Positions 53,623 to 62,623 of a stretch of DNA of 64,000 bases are shown in pieces. The position numbers and the translations under genes are program-made. Origin of the DNA: Carthagonibacter metallireducens (lineage in GTDB: Bacteria; Gemmatimonadota; Gemmatimonadetes; Palauibacterales; Palauibacteraceae); contig JAMJQQ010000119.1 in assembly GCA_023554445.1 (NCBI GenBank), positions 1 to 64,000 on the forward strand, given 5' to 3'. Within the stretch, counting starts at the first letter, position 1. Each line of letters opens with the position of its first letter. The notes below the pieces were generated by a model, which saw only the letters and a program-made list of their open reading frames with translations, was not told the origin of the DNA and searched no databases.

Positions 53623-54209
53623 GGTACGAATTTCCCGAAGTCCTCGGGGTCGAGGCCCTTCAGGTATTCCCGCAGACTCTCGCCCGTCGGCCGTGCTTCT
53701 CCCTCACTCGCCCCAGCAGGTTCGGACTCGCCTTCCGGAGGCATCCAGGGCGGGACGGGATCGTCCTCGTCCGGCTGATCGATTTCGAGTTGGGTACGGC
53801 CGAGAAGTCCCGCCGACGCGAAGATCGGAGCCGCAGCCCTGAGAGCCAGGGCGACACTGTCGCTGGGGCGGGAATCGATCGAGATCATCTCTCCGTTCCG
53901 ACGAAACACCAGCGACGCGAAATAGGTGTTCTCCTCGACGCGCGTGATGAGCACGCGCACGAGCTCGCTGCCGAGACTGCCTACGATGGTGCTCACCAGG
54001 TCGTGGGTGAGGGGACGACTGAACTTGATGCCCGCCAGTTCCATGGCGATGGCACTGGCCTCCGCCGGACCGATCCAGATCGGCAGCAGACGCTCTCCTT
54101 CCACCTCCCGGAGAATGACGACAGGCGTATTGGATGCCTTGTCGAGCCCGAGGCTCGCGACCTCGACCCGCACCAGATCTCCGGATCCCATTCCTCCGCC
54201 CTCGCTCAT
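53619..54209 (-). CDS. Bifunctional nuclease (BFN/DUF151) family protein
   Basis: A 196-residue protein with a BFN domain in residues about 8-140: RVEVASLGLDKASNTPVVIL, LPIWIGPAEASAIAMELAGI, RPLTHDLVSTIVGSLG, and SIDSRPSDSVALALR. In Arabidopsis and some bacteria such domains have nuclease activity; the bacterial role is not settled. A proline/glutamate-rich C-terminal tail follows (DPVPPWMPPEGESE). The ATG at 54209 is the last before the domain. It lies between ahcY and the membrane protein in one operon. Confidence 0.85.
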   Translation of the reverse strand: MSEGGGMGSGDLVRVEVASLGLDKASNTPVVILREVEGERLLPIWIGPAEASAIAMELAGIKFSRPLTHDLVSTIVGSLGSELVRVLITRVEENTYFASLVFRRNGEMISIDSRPSDSVALALRAAAPIFASAGLLGRTQLEIDQPDEDDPVPPWMPPEGESEPAGASEGEARPTGESLREYLKGLDPEDFGKFVP

Positions 54210-54228
54210 GCGCTCCCGGTTTCCACGC

Positions 54229-55584
54229 TCAAGTCCCCACATCCCAGGACTTCAGGTACTCGACCTGCTCCCGGGTCAACGTGTCGATCTCGATCTCCAT
54301 CGAAGCCAGCTTCAGCGCCGCGATCTCGCGGTCGAGCCGATCCGGCACCCGATGAACCTGCTTCGACAGCGCTCTCCCTTCATCCGCAAGAAGATACTCG
54401 GCGGCCAGCGCCTGGTTCGCGAACGACATGTCCATGACGCTTGCCGGATGGCCTTCAGCTGCCGCGAGGTTGATCAATCGGCCGTTTCCGAGCAGGGCGA
54501 TACGCTTGCCGTCCACCACGTATTCCTCAACGAACGGGCGCAGTTCGATGGGGTCCGACTCCGAGATCGACTGCAGTCCCTTGACGTCGATCTCGATATC
54601 GAAGTGCCCCGAGTTACAGACGATCGCCCCATCCTTCATCCGGCGGAAATGCTCTTCTCGCACCACGTGGGCATTCCCGGTGAGAGTCACGAACAGATCG
54701 CCTTCGGGGGCCGCATCGGCCATCGGCAGCACACGAAAACCATCCATCGTGGCTTCGAGAGCAGCGAGCGGATCGACCTCGGTCACGATCACGCTCGCCC
54801 CGGCCCCTCGTGCCCGCATCGCGACTCCACGCCCGCACCAGCCGTACCCGGCAACGACTACGGTACTCCCGGCGAGCAGCATGTTGGTCGCACGCAGGAT
54901 GCCGTCGAGGGTAGACTGACCGGTACCATAGCGGTTGTCGAACATGTGCTTGGTGAGGCTGTCGTTGACGGCGATCACCGGGAACTGGAGGATTCCGTCC
55001 TTCGCCATCGCGCGCAGACGCACGATTCCCGTCGTGGTCTCCTCCGTCGAACCTGCCACGCCTGAAACGACCCGCGCGCGTTCGCCGGGCGAGAGATCCG
55101 CGATCCAGCTCCGGACCGGTCCTGCAAGGTCGTCAAGACGATCGAGTGCGATCATGTGGAGTGCCCCGACGAGGTCGGCGCCGTCATCCATGGTCACCGC
55201 GGGCCGGTGTTCGAGCGCGGCACGGATGTGATCGTAATACCTGTCGTTGTCCTCTCCCTTTACCGCATAGACTCCTATTCCCAGCTCCTGAACCAGCCAG
55301 GCAGCCACATCGTCCTGCGTGGAAAGAGGATTGGACGCGCACAGAACGACGTCCGCTCCACCGGCCTTCAGCGTCCGCATGAGATTCGCCGTTTCGGTCG
55401 TCACGTGGAGACAGGCCGACACCCTGACGCCATCGAGCGGCCTCTCCGTCTCGAATCGCTCCCGGATGCTTCGCAGAACGGGCATGAACCGATCGGCCCA
55501 TTCGACTCGCTTCCGTCCCGACTCCGCCAGCGACAGGTCAGCGACATCATGGCCCGGCAGATCTACGCGTGTATTCACCTTCAC
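54229..55584 (-). CDS. ahcY: Adenosylhomocysteinase
   Basis: A 451-residue SAH hydrolase: ACLHVTTETANLMRTLKAGG near the N-terminus, NDSLTKHMFDNRYGTGQST with the catalytic Lys, GYGWCGRGVAMRARGAGA (NAD binding) and CNSGHFDIEID. It splits S-adenosylhomocysteine to adenosine and homocysteine, closing the methyl cycle begun by MetK. The C-terminus is short, lacking the HYRY-type tail. It is between metK and the BFN gene, in the same direction. Confidence 0.95.
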   Translation of the reverse strand: MKVNTRVDLPGHDVADLSLAESGRKRVEWADRFMPVLRSIRERFETERPLDGVRVSACLHVTTETANLMRTLKAGGADVVLCASNPLSTQDDVAAWLVQELGIGVYAVKGEDNDRYYDHIRAALEHRPAVTMDDGADLVGALHMIALDRLDDLAGPVRSWIADLSPGERARVVSGVAGSTEETTTGIVRLRAMAKDGILQFPVIAVNDSLTKHMFDNRYGTGQSTLDGILRATNMLLAGSTVVVAGYGWCGRGVAMRARGAGASVIVTEVDPLAALEATMDGFRVLPMADAAPEGDLFVTLTGNAHVVREEHFRRMKDGAIVCNSGHFDIEIDVKGLQSISESDPIELRPFVEEYVVDGKRIALLGNGRLINLAAAEGHPASVMDMSFANQALAAEYLLADEGRALSKQVHRVPDRLDREIAALKLASMEIEIDTLTREQVEYLKSWDVGT

Positions 55585-55620
55585 CCCTTCGATTCGATTC
55601 TGGTCGATTCGCTCCGGCGG

Positions 55621-56781
55621 TCAGACGGCCGAAAGCAGGTCCTTGATCCGGTCCGTACGCTCCCACGAGAATGCGCCGTCCTTGCGAGGCTTTCGCCCGA
55701 AATGCCCGTACGACGCGGTCTGGCGATAGATCGGCCTCCGCAGTCCGAGCGCGTCGATGATCGCAGACGGCCTGAGGTCGAAGACCTTGCGCACCACACG
55801 GACCATATCCTCATCCGGCATCGCCCCCGTGCCGTAGCTGTTGACCATCACGGACACAGGACGTGAGACGCCGATCGCGTAGGCCACCTGGATTTCCACT
55901 TCCCGGGCGAGACCCGAGGCGACCAGGTTCTTGGCCACCCATCGAGCGGCATAACTGGCCGAACGATCCACCTTCGTCGGATCCTTGCCGCTGAACGCTC
56001 CCCCTCCGTGACTGCCCAGGCCTCCATACGTGTCCACGATGATCTTGCGGCCCGTCACCCCGGCATCTCCGTGCGGCCCACCCGTAACGAATCGGCCTGT
56101 AGGATTTATGTGGTAATGGAGGCCCTTCCGCTTCGGCATCAGCGCTTCCGGGATTTCCGGGTGGATGACGTGCTCCTTGATCGCGCTTTCCAGTTCCTCC
56201 TTGCCGACCGACGGGTCGTGCTGCGCGGACAGCACCACGGTCCGGACACAGAGAGGCGTACCCTCGTCGTATTCGACCGTTACCTGAGCCTTCCCGTCCG
56301 GCCGAAGCCAGGGAAGCGTTCCCTCGCGTCGTACCTTCGCCAGGCGACGCGTCAGGGCGTGCGCGATGGCGATCGGTACGGGCATCATGCCCACGGTCTC
56401 GTTGGTCGCGTAGCCGAACATCATGCCCTGGTCCCCGGCTCCGCCCCTTCCGACCCCACGGCTGATGTCGCCCGACTGGCGTCCGATGGAAGTGAGGACC
56501 GCGCAGGATCGGTGGCTGAAGCCGAAATGCTCGTCGTCGTACCCGATCTCGCGAACGGTTTCGCGCGCGATCGCACCGAAATCCGGATGGGCCGAGGTCG
56601 TGATCTCCCCTGCCAGGACGATGAGGCCCGTGGAGACGAGCGTTTCGCAGGCGACTCGGGCGTCTTCATCCTCGGTGAGGATGGCGTCCAGAACGGCGTC
56701 CGAGATCTGGTCGGCGATCTTGTCGGGGTGGCCTTCGGTGACCGACTCCGACGTGAACATGTGGTGATTTCTCTGCGACAC
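55621..56781 (-). CDS. metK: S-adenosylmethionine synthetase
   Basis: A 386-residue MetK with FTSESVTEGHPDKIADQISD, GAGDQGMMFGYATNET, and GGGAFSGKDPTKVDRSAAY-like DPTKVDRSASY. It makes S-adenosylmethionine from ATP and methionine. I chose the GTG at 56781, which has AGAGAGAG upstream and gives the typical eight-residue lead before FTSES; the ATG at 56760 is the alternative. It is followed by ahcY, giving a methyl-cycle operon. No SAM riboswitch was seen upstream. Confidence 0.95.
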   Translation of the reverse strand: MSQRNHHMFTSESVTEGHPDKIADQISDAVLDAILTEDEDARVACETLVSTGLIVLAGEITTSAHPDFGAIARETVREIGYDDEHFGFSHRSCAVLTSIGRQSGDISRGVGRGGAGDQGMMFGYATNETVGMMPVPIAIAHALTRRLAKVRREGTLPWLRPDGKAQVTVEYDEGTPLCVRTVVLSAQHDPSVGKEELESAIKEHVIHPEIPEALMPKRKGLHYHINPTGRFVTGGPHGDAGVTGRKIIVDTYGGLGSHGGGAFSGKDPTKVDRSASYAARWVAKNLVASGLAREVEIQVAYAIGVSRPVSVMVNSYGTGAMPDEDMVRVVRKVFDLRPSAIIDALGLRRPIYRQTASYGHFGRKPRKDGAFSWERTDRIKDLLSAV

Positions 56782-56854
56782 GTTCTCTCTCTTTGTCCCT
56801 TGATGATTGAGGCGCGAAGCTACGGGCGTGCAGAGGGCCCGGCAAGCGAAATCG

Positions 56855-58618
56855 TCAGCCCTCGAGGACGGTTCCACCCACCTTGAGGGCACCCGTTCGG
56901 TCGAGGTATTCCTGTACGATCCCACGGACGTCCTCGCCGCTCTCGCAGCGAGCATTCCCCGCACAGAGCGCTACGAGATCGGAAACCGAAAGGTGCCGGA
57001 TCAGCTCCCGGATCTCGGCCAGCGAGGAGAGCGATACGCTGAATTTCCGATACCCGAGGCCGAGGAGTACCGCGACACCGATGGGGTCGGCCGACAATTC
57101 TCCGCAGACGGACAGGTCCAGGTGGTGGTGCTCGCATGCTTCGACAACGCGGGCGTAGAGACGGATCAGCGCCGGGTGAAGCGGATCGTAGAGCTCGGCG
57201 ACCTTCGGATTCCCCCGATCGGCTGCGAGCACGTATTGCGTCAGGTCGTTCGTGCCGAGGCTTACGAAATCAACGTAGGGGGCGAGCAGGTCGAGTGTTT
57301 CGACGGCAGCGGGGGTCTCGACCATCAGACCGACCGGGACTCCACCGCTTCCTGGCTCCTTGCCCAGGGCACCGTACGTCGATTCGAGGTGCTCTCGGGT
57401 CCGGATCAGTTCGTCCGCCGATGTCACGAGCGGGACGAGCAGCCGGACGTTGCCATGGTCCGCCGCTCGCACGGCCGCTCGAAGCTGATTCTGGAACAAC
57501 TCCGGCTCGTCCAGACAAACCCTTATCGCACGCCAGCCGAGGTACGGGTTGTCCTCCTGTTTCATCGACATGAATTGCGGGTACTTGTCGCCACCGATGT
57601 CGAAGGTGCGGATTGTCACCTCACGCCCGGGAAATGCCTCTACAACCGAGCGGTAGGCATCGAATTGCTCCTCCTCGGACGGAATCTCCCGGTGTCCGAT
57701 CACGAGGAATTCGGTGCGAAGCAGGCCGACCCCCTCGGCGCCCAGACGAATCGCTTCGTCGATCTCGAACGGCTGATCCAGGTTCGCCTGGACCACCGTG
57801 TGAACTCCGTCGACGGTCTCGGTCGGCTTTGCGGCCAGCTCGGCCAGGATCTTCCTGCGAACCTGAAGCTGGGCGAGCGCACGATTGTGCGACTCGATCT
57901 CGGCCGGTGTCGGATCGACGATCAATCGCCCCGACTTGCCGTCGACGAGCAGTTCACACCCGTCGGCGATCCTGGCGAGCTGCGGCCCCACGTCGACGAC
58001 GGCTGGAATTCCGAGCGAGCGCGCAATGAGAACGCTGTGTGAGCCTCGAGTACCGGCCGCCGTGATCATCCCTAGCACCCGGTCGGGACGCATGCGAACC
58101 GCCACGCTGGGAGCGATATCGTGAGCCACGACGATCGACGGTTCCTCGTCGTCCGACATCTCCAGCCCGGGTGCCGGATGGCCGAGCAGGCAGGAGAGCA
58201 CGTTTCCACGGACGTCTCGCAGGTCGGCCAGCCGATCCATCACCATGGCGTGAACCGACTCCATCATCTGGACGCGCTGCTCGAGCAACTGCATCTCGAA
58301 TGCGCGCTCCGCGCTGAGCAGGTTCTCCCGAATATACGCTTCCGTACCCGCCACCAGGTCCGGATCCTCGATCATCCACGCCTGAGACTCGAACACCTTT
58401 CCTTCGAATCCTCCCAGTAGCTCCGTCGTCTCGTGCTGAAGCTCTACGAGCCGCGAGAGGGCCTCTGCCCGAGCCCTGTGGAAACGCTCGATCTCACGGT
58501 CCACTTCGGCCGTGGCGATCGAAGTGTGCGGGATCGACGGGATCTCCCAGCTGATGTGCCTGACCGGGCCCAGCGCACGACCGGGAGAGGCGCCCACGCC
58601 TTCGAGCAACAGACTCAT
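56855..58618 (-). CDS. ptsI: PTS phosphoenolpyruvate-protein phosphotransferase (enzyme I)
   Basis: A 587-residue enzyme I. The phosphorylated histidine is H194 in AAGTRGSHSVLIARSLGIP. The PEP-binding barrel has GVGLLRTEFL, VTIRTFDIGGDK, DNPYLGWRAIR, and near the end DLSVCGELSADP with the active-site cysteine. It passes phosphate from PEP to HPr. It overlaps the HPr gene by four bases (ATGA). It is the last gene of the mannose-PTS cluster. Confidence 0.95.
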   Translation of the reverse strand: MSLLLEGVGASPGRALGPVRHISWEIPSIPHTSIATAEVDREIERFHRARAEALSRLVELQHETTELLGGFEGKVFESQAWMIEDPDLVAGTEAYIRENLLSAERAFEMQLLEQRVQMMESVHAMVMDRLADLRDVRGNVLSCLLGHPAPGLEMSDDEEPSIVVAHDIAPSVAVRMRPDRVLGMITAAGTRGSHSVLIARSLGIPAVVDVGPQLARIADGCELLVDGKSGRLIVDPTPAEIESHNRALAQLQVRRKILAELAAKPTETVDGVHTVVQANLDQPFEIDEAIRLGAEGVGLLRTEFLVIGHREIPSEEEQFDAYRSVVEAFPGREVTIRTFDIGGDKYPQFMSMKQEDNPYLGWRAIRVCLDEPELFQNQLRAAVRAADHGNVRLLVPLVTSADELIRTREHLESTYGALGKEPGSGGVPVGLMVETPAAVETLDLLAPYVDFVSLGTNDLTQYVLAADRGNPKVAELYDPLHPALIRLYARVVEACEHHHLDLSVCGELSADPIGVAVLLGLGYRKFSVSLSSLAEIRELIRHLSVSDLVALCAGNARCESGEDVRGIVQEYLDRTGALKVGGTVLEG

Positions 58619-58965
58619 GATCGAGCCCCCGGTTCGTCGACTGCGGAGCCGTAGTCGATCTCGCCTTCCCCGAATCCGGACTCGACGAGCAGCGAAAGCT
58701 CCCGGATCGCGCCGGGCGCATCGACACCCTCTGCCCGGATCCGAAGCTGGGAACCGAACTCGGCTGCCAGCATCATCACGCCCATTATGCTCTTACCGTT
58801 TACCTCGAGGCCGTCCTTCTCGACCGTGATGTTCGATGCGAACCGCGATGAGAGCTTGACGAACTCCGCGGCCGGTCGGGCATGGAGCCCGAGCCGGTTC
58901 GGAACCCGAACCGTATTCTCGGCAATGGAGTCGCCGTTACCTCTCATCTCGTTCCCTTCGGACAA
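58615..58965 (-). CDS. ptsH: PTS HPr protein
   Basis: An HPr with active-site histidine in NRLGLHARPAAEF (H28 in the long form) and the kinase site serine in GKSIMGVMMLAA, so both PTS phosphorylation by EI and regulatory phosphorylation by HprK are expected. The start is ambiguous: a TTG at 58965 with AGGAG ten bases upstream (116 residues), or the ATG at 58947 with GAAGGGAACG close by (110 residues). The longer than usual N-terminus makes the ATG attractive. Confidence 0.92.
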   Translation of the reverse strand: MSEGNEMRGNGDSIAENTVRVPNRLGLHARPAAEFVKLSSRFASNITVEKDGLEVNGKSIMGVMMLAAEFGSQLRIRAEGVDAPGAIRELSLLVESGFGEGEIDYGSAVDEPGARS

Positions 58966-58980
58966 GTTCTGGATCTCCTC

Positions 58981-59739
58981 TCACCCGATCAGTGCCGCTA
59001 CGACGAGCCACGCGACTGGAATGGCGAGTACCAGGGCCGCCGCGACTCGACCCGCACGTCGCGGCCAGCGAAATGCCACAAGCGCTACGAACGCAGCGAC
59101 GGCGGCCAGACCGCCAAAGAAACCGTTCCACTCGACCACATCCAGGACGCTGCGACTCAGAAGAACCGCATCCAGACCCAGCAGAAACAGAATCAAGGGT
59201 GCGAGGCGTCGCGGAACCCATTCGAGCCAGCTCTCGTGGAGCGCCTTGCCCACGCCCAGACCTTCCCGCCAGCCGCTCCGAAAGCCCCAGACGCGGATCG
59301 CGATGTGACCGGCGTTGAAGGTGAGCAGAAACAGGGCCACCGACCAGAGGGGATCCACCCCCAGGCCGAATGCGGCAATCGCAGACAGCAGGCACACGGG
59401 ACGCCATGCAGCCCAGATCAGGCGATCTCCCACGGTGCCGAGTGGGCCGCGAAGCGCGGTCCGGAACCTCTCGATGCTCGCGCTGCTCTCGCCGTCCAAC
59501 TCGGCACGGGCCAGTGCCCCCGCTGCCAACCCGGCCAGATACGGGTGCGAATTGAAGGCCGATTGGTGCCTCGCTACCGATTCGCTGAGGCGAACGGGAT
59601 CCCCCGCATGTATCCGTCGCAGAAGAGGAAGCATCGTGAAGGCCATACCGCCGCCGATCATGGTGCGGTAGTTCCACGACCCCTGCACGGCGAAGCTCCT
59701 CCACCAGGCCGACCACAGGTCCTTGCGAAGAGGTCTCAT
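58981..59739 (-). CDS. PTS EIID, mannose/sorbose family
   Basis: A 252-residue protein of the EIID family: SWNYRTMIGGGMAFTMLPLL near the N-terminus, RHQSAFNSHPYLAGLAAGA and ALRGPLGTVGDRLIWAAWRP. Several C-terminal membrane helices follow, ending LVLAIPVAWLVVAALIG. With EIIC it forms the sugar channel. The gene follows EIIC by four bases and precedes HPr by 15. Confidence 0.9.
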   Translation of the reverse strand: MRPLRKDLWSAWWRSFAVQGSWNYRTMIGGGMAFTMLPLLRRIHAGDPVRLSESVARHQSAFNSHPYLAGLAAGALARAELDGESSASIERFRTALRGPLGTVGDRLIWAAWRPVCLLSAIAAFGLGVDPLWSVALFLLTFNAGHIAIRVWGFRSGWREGLGVGKALHESWLEWVPRRLAPLILFLLGLDAVLLSRSVLDVVEWNGFFGGLAAVAAFVALVAFRWPRRAGRVAAALVLAIPVAWLVVAALIG

Positions 59740-59743
59740 GCCC

Positions 59744-60448
59744 TCATCCCGCCATTCCCACGGCTATGGCCCCGGCGACCGCACCGACGAGCAACAGCGG
59801 CCATCCCCGCAGTCCCGTCGAACTCGTGCGCCCCCCGGCTCCCGCCGATGCGGCCATGGCGGTGACCAGCATCGCGGCTCCCCAGGCGGTAGCCCTGCCG
59901 GATGCAGGTTGGCCTACCGACCAGGCGGCTGCCAGAACCGCCGGTGCGACGAATCCCGCCGTCAGGAGAGCCCCTCGCACGGCGTCCAGACGAAGTGCCA
60001 GACGATGTCTGCGTTCCAGCAGGGCCGGTCGTGCGGCAAGCTCAGCGGCATTCGACATCAGCCGCTCGTTCCCGCGCCTCCTCAGCTGAACCGTCACCGC
60101 TCCGATCCAGCCGACCGCCCACCCGGCGAGGATGGCTGCGACGAGGGCTCCCAGGGAGGCTCCCCCGGCAGCCGCGTATGCGGCTCCAGCCACGAGACCG
60201 GCCGGACCGGAATCCGGGTACCGGGCAGCCCCGAATGGCGGGTGCCGCAGGCTCATCAATTCGAGGACGGCTCCCACCAGGAACCCGGATGCCGGATCGC
60301 CGAGCAACCAGCCGCCGAGTGTGCCCGAGACCAGGGGGCGTGAGACCATCACTTGTGGCCACGAGACCGCGTCCATTGCCAGAATTCCGCCGAGAACGAC
60401 GAGAATCAGCCAGCCGGCGGTATGCAGCGGTATCTCAGCCAGCGGCAC
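59744..60448 (-). CDS. PTS EIIC, mannose/sorbose family
   Basis: A 234-residue membrane protein, of normal EIIC length, with GGILAMDAVSWPQVMVSRPL and VSGTLGGWLLGDPASGFLVGAVLELM, the family N-terminal motifs, and a helix-rich remainder. It is the channel half of a mannose-type PTS permease. It overlaps EIIB by 14 bases. Confidence 0.88.
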   Translation of the reverse strand: MPLAEIPLHTAGWLILVVLGGILAMDAVSWPQVMVSRPLVSGTLGGWLLGDPASGFLVGAVLELMSLRHPPFGAARYPDSGPAGLVAGAAYAAAGGASLGALVAAILAGWAVGWIGAVTVQLRRRGNERLMSNAAELAARPALLERRHRLALRLDAVRGALLTAGFVAPAVLAAAWSVGQPASGRATAWGAAMLVTAMAASAGAGGRTSSTGLRGWPLLLVGAVAGAIAVGMAG

Positions 60449-60923
60449 GAACGAGCTCCTCGAACGGCACCTCGCGCGCGGAGGGAAGATCTCGGGCGCT
60501 CACGTGTCTGCACCGGTCCTCGATCTTTCTGAGATCCGCGATCTCGTCGGGCGACAGATGAACGTATGGCAGGACTCGACGCCGCTCTGCCCCCGCATGA
60601 AGGCCTCCCAGATTCACCCGGCGGCCGTCCAGGATCCCGGCCTCCGCCAGGCTTCGCATCGTCGACGGGGAGCGTGTGAGCAGTGCACCCCGACCCGGGA
60701 GGGCGTCGAGTTCCTCGAATCGTTCGATTGCCTCTTCGAGACCTACGAAGAGAGCATCGACTCCCTCGGGAAGTCCGGCGGCGTAGAGGTCCTTCTCCCA
60801 CTCGCTCGCCGCGACCTCATCGTCCACGATCACGTAGTATTCGAGCTCGAGTCGCATGCCCCATCCCACGATCACCTGGCCGTGGAGCAGTCGCTCATCG
60901 ATGCGAAACAGGTCAAGCGCCAT
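60435..60923 (-). CDS. PTS EIIB, mannose/sorbose family
   Basis: A 162-residue cytoplasmic protein starting MALDLFRIDERLLHGQVIVG, where H14 receives phosphate from EIIA. EIIB domains of this family usually begin within ten residues of this motif, so the ATG at 60923 is preferred to two upstream ATGs in the EIIA overlap. It has GMRLELEYYVIVDDEVA and NLGGLHAGAERRRVLPYVHL, as expected. Confidence 0.88.
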   Translation of the reverse strand: MALDLFRIDERLLHGQVIVGWGMRLELEYYVIVDDEVAASEWEKDLYAAGLPEGVDALFVGLEEAIERFEELDALPGRGALLTRSPSTMRSLAEAGILDGRRVNLGGLHAGAERRRVLPYVHLSPDEIADLRKIEDRCRHVSARDLPSAREVPFEELVRAAG

Positions 60924-61311
60924 CGCTGGACTCATGATCGGAGAGGACACGGATTCCGTCGTGTCCCTTCTCTGCCGCTCGGTTCGCCAGCTCGGCCGGG
61001 GGCATATCCCTGTGGAAGAGGAAATCGAGCAGCATTGGAAGATTGACGCCCGTCACCACCGCGAACGAGTCCCGCCTTCGTCCGACCGCACGGCTGGCGA
61101 GGGTGCAACTCCCGCTGGCGAGGTCGGTGAACACCACCACCGGACCGGTGCGTGTCGGTCCCTCGACCCGGTCGCGGAGCTCATCGGGGCCGCAATCCTC
61201 GTTGGAGATCGGAATCAGCGCGCCATGAATCCCCGCGATTCCCTCCGCCGCCTCCACGAGGGCCGCCGCGAGTCGTCCATGCGCAACGACCACGCCCGTC
61301 GTCGGACTCAC
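60913..61311 (-). CDS. PTS EIIA, mannose family
   Basis: A 132-residue EIIA-Man domain. The phosphorylated histidine is H11 in GVVVAHGRLAAALVEAAEG; later VVVFTDLASGSCTLASRAVG and VNLPMLLDFLF match the family. It overlaps hprK by four bases (ATGA) and EIIB by its 3' end. With EIIB, C and D it makes a full permease set. Confidence 0.9.
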   Translation of the reverse strand: MSPTTGVVVAHGRLAAALVEAAEGIAGIHGALIPISNEDCGPDELRDRVEGPTRTGPVVVFTDLASGSCTLASRAVGRRRDSFAVVTGVNLPMLLDFLFHRDMPPAELANRAAEKGHDGIRVLSDHESSDGA

Positions 61312-62267
61312 TCGTAGTCCTCCTCCAGGTAGTCGCGCACCGGTTGCATCATGGCGCGGAGATTCTGCTCGAACAGCCTGGCCGAGTCGACCCCGGCGTA
61401 GCGCAGGAGGTGTCGCATCGCCACCACCTCGCTGATGACCGTGATGTTCTTGCCCGGGTTCAGGGGAATGACCACCCGCGGGATCTCAACCCCCAGGATA
61501 TCCGTGGTCTCCTGCACCAGTCCCGTCCGGTCGTACGTCGCTTCGTCGCTCCAGTGCTCGAGCTGCACGACGACCTCGATCCGCTTCTGCTGCCGCACGG
61601 ATCTTATTCCGAACAGCGCCCGTACATCGATGATTCCAATTCCGCGGATCTCCATGTGGAACTGCTGATGCTCGATCGCTCGGCCGATCAGCACGTCCAC
61701 CCCTCGTCTGCGAACCAATACGACATCGTCGGCAACCAGCCGGTGTCCCCGCTCGACGAGATCCAGCACGCACTCGCTCTTGCCGATCCCGCTCTGACCT
61801 ACGAACAGAAGTCCGACGCCGTACACGTCGGCCAGCGATCCGTGGATCGCGGTCGACGGAGCGAATTCGTCTTCCAGAAAAGGCTTGATACGCTGGAAGA
61901 ACTCGCCCGTCTTCAGTGATGAGCGAAGCAGCGGAACCGCATGCTCCTCCGCCAGTTCCACGAGTTCGTCCGGCAGTTCGAGTCCCTTGGTGACGATGAT
62001 GCACGGTCGATCGTGCCGCATGAAGGCTCGGAGCACTTCAGCCCGCTCACTCGCCTCCAGCGAATGGAGGTACATGATCTCCGTCTCGCCCAGAACTTGA
62101 GATCGGCGCCTAGGCAGGCGTTCGGCGAACCCCGCGAGGACGAGACCCGGGCTCGAGATGTCGGCACCCGTGATCTTTCTATCCAGTCCTGATTCGCCGG
62201 CTACGACCTCCAGTTGGAGAAGGTCGCCCCGCCGAGCCAGCAATTCCGCTACGGTCAGCGCGGTCAC
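61308..62267 (-). CDS. hprK: HPr kinase/phosphorylase
   Basis: A 319-residue bifunctional kinase with the N-terminal regulatory domain and C-terminal catalytic domain. Walker A GQSGIGKSE is at residues 157-165, the catalytic histidine follows PSTA as H142, and the signature MEIRGIGIIDVRALFG lies downstream. It phosphorylates a serine on HPr in response to ATP and fructose bisphosphate levels. The gene overlaps hpf and the EIIA gene by four bases each. Confidence 0.94.
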   Translation of the reverse strand: MTALTVAELLARRGDLLQLEVVAGESGLDRKITGADISSPGLVLAGFAERLPRRRSQVLGETEIMYLHSLEASERAEVLRAFMRHDRPCIIVTKGLELPDELVELAEEHAVPLLRSSLKTGEFFQRIKPFLEDEFAPSTAIHGSLADVYGVGLLFVGQSGIGKSECVLDLVERGHRLVADDVVLVRRRGVDVLIGRAIEHQQFHMEIRGIGIIDVRALFGIRSVRQQKRIEVVVQLEHWSDEATYDRTGLVQETTDILGVEIPRVVIPLNPGKNITVISEVVAMRHLLRYAGVDSARLFEQNLRAMMQPVRDYLEEDYE

Positions 62268-62605
62268 TCTTCCGGCTCGTCCAGGGTGGCAGTTAGGCTC
62301 GAGCCGGGCGGCGCCTTGTGATTCCGGCGGCGTTCCCGCTCTTTTCGCGCGCGTCTCGAGAGTCGGTCGTAGAGTCGATCCACGGCGGTGCGTATTTCCG
62401 ATGCTTCGGCCTTTGCGACGACCGGTCCGCTGCCATCCACGCTCATCACCGCTTCGGCGATGCTGCGAGTCTTCTCCTCCGCCAGAATCACTTCAATCCG
62501 TGAAGCACGCGGCTCGAACTTCGACAGGCGCTCGAATCTCTCGTCGATGTGCTCTCGGATCGCGTCGGTGACGTCCACGTTCCGGCCGGAGATGATAATC
62601 TGCAT
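62264..62605 (-). CDS. hpf: Ribosome hibernation promoting factor (short form)
   Basis: A 113-residue HPF/RaiA domain: MQIIISGRNVDVTDAIREHI, DERFERLSKFEPRASRIEVI and EASEIRTAVDRLYDRLSRRA. The short form inactivates ribosomes in starvation by blocking the decoding site. A basic tail (RRARKERERRRNHK) follows. It overlaps hprK (4 bases) and is upstream of it. Confidence 0.92.
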   Translation of the reverse strand: MQIIISGRNVDVTDAIREHIDERFERLSKFEPRASRIEVILAEEKTRSIAEAVMSVDGSGPVVAKAEASEIRTAVDRLYDRLSRRARKERERRRNHKAPPGSSLTATLDEPEE

Positions 62606-62623
62606 CGCGTCCCTCCCTCCAGT

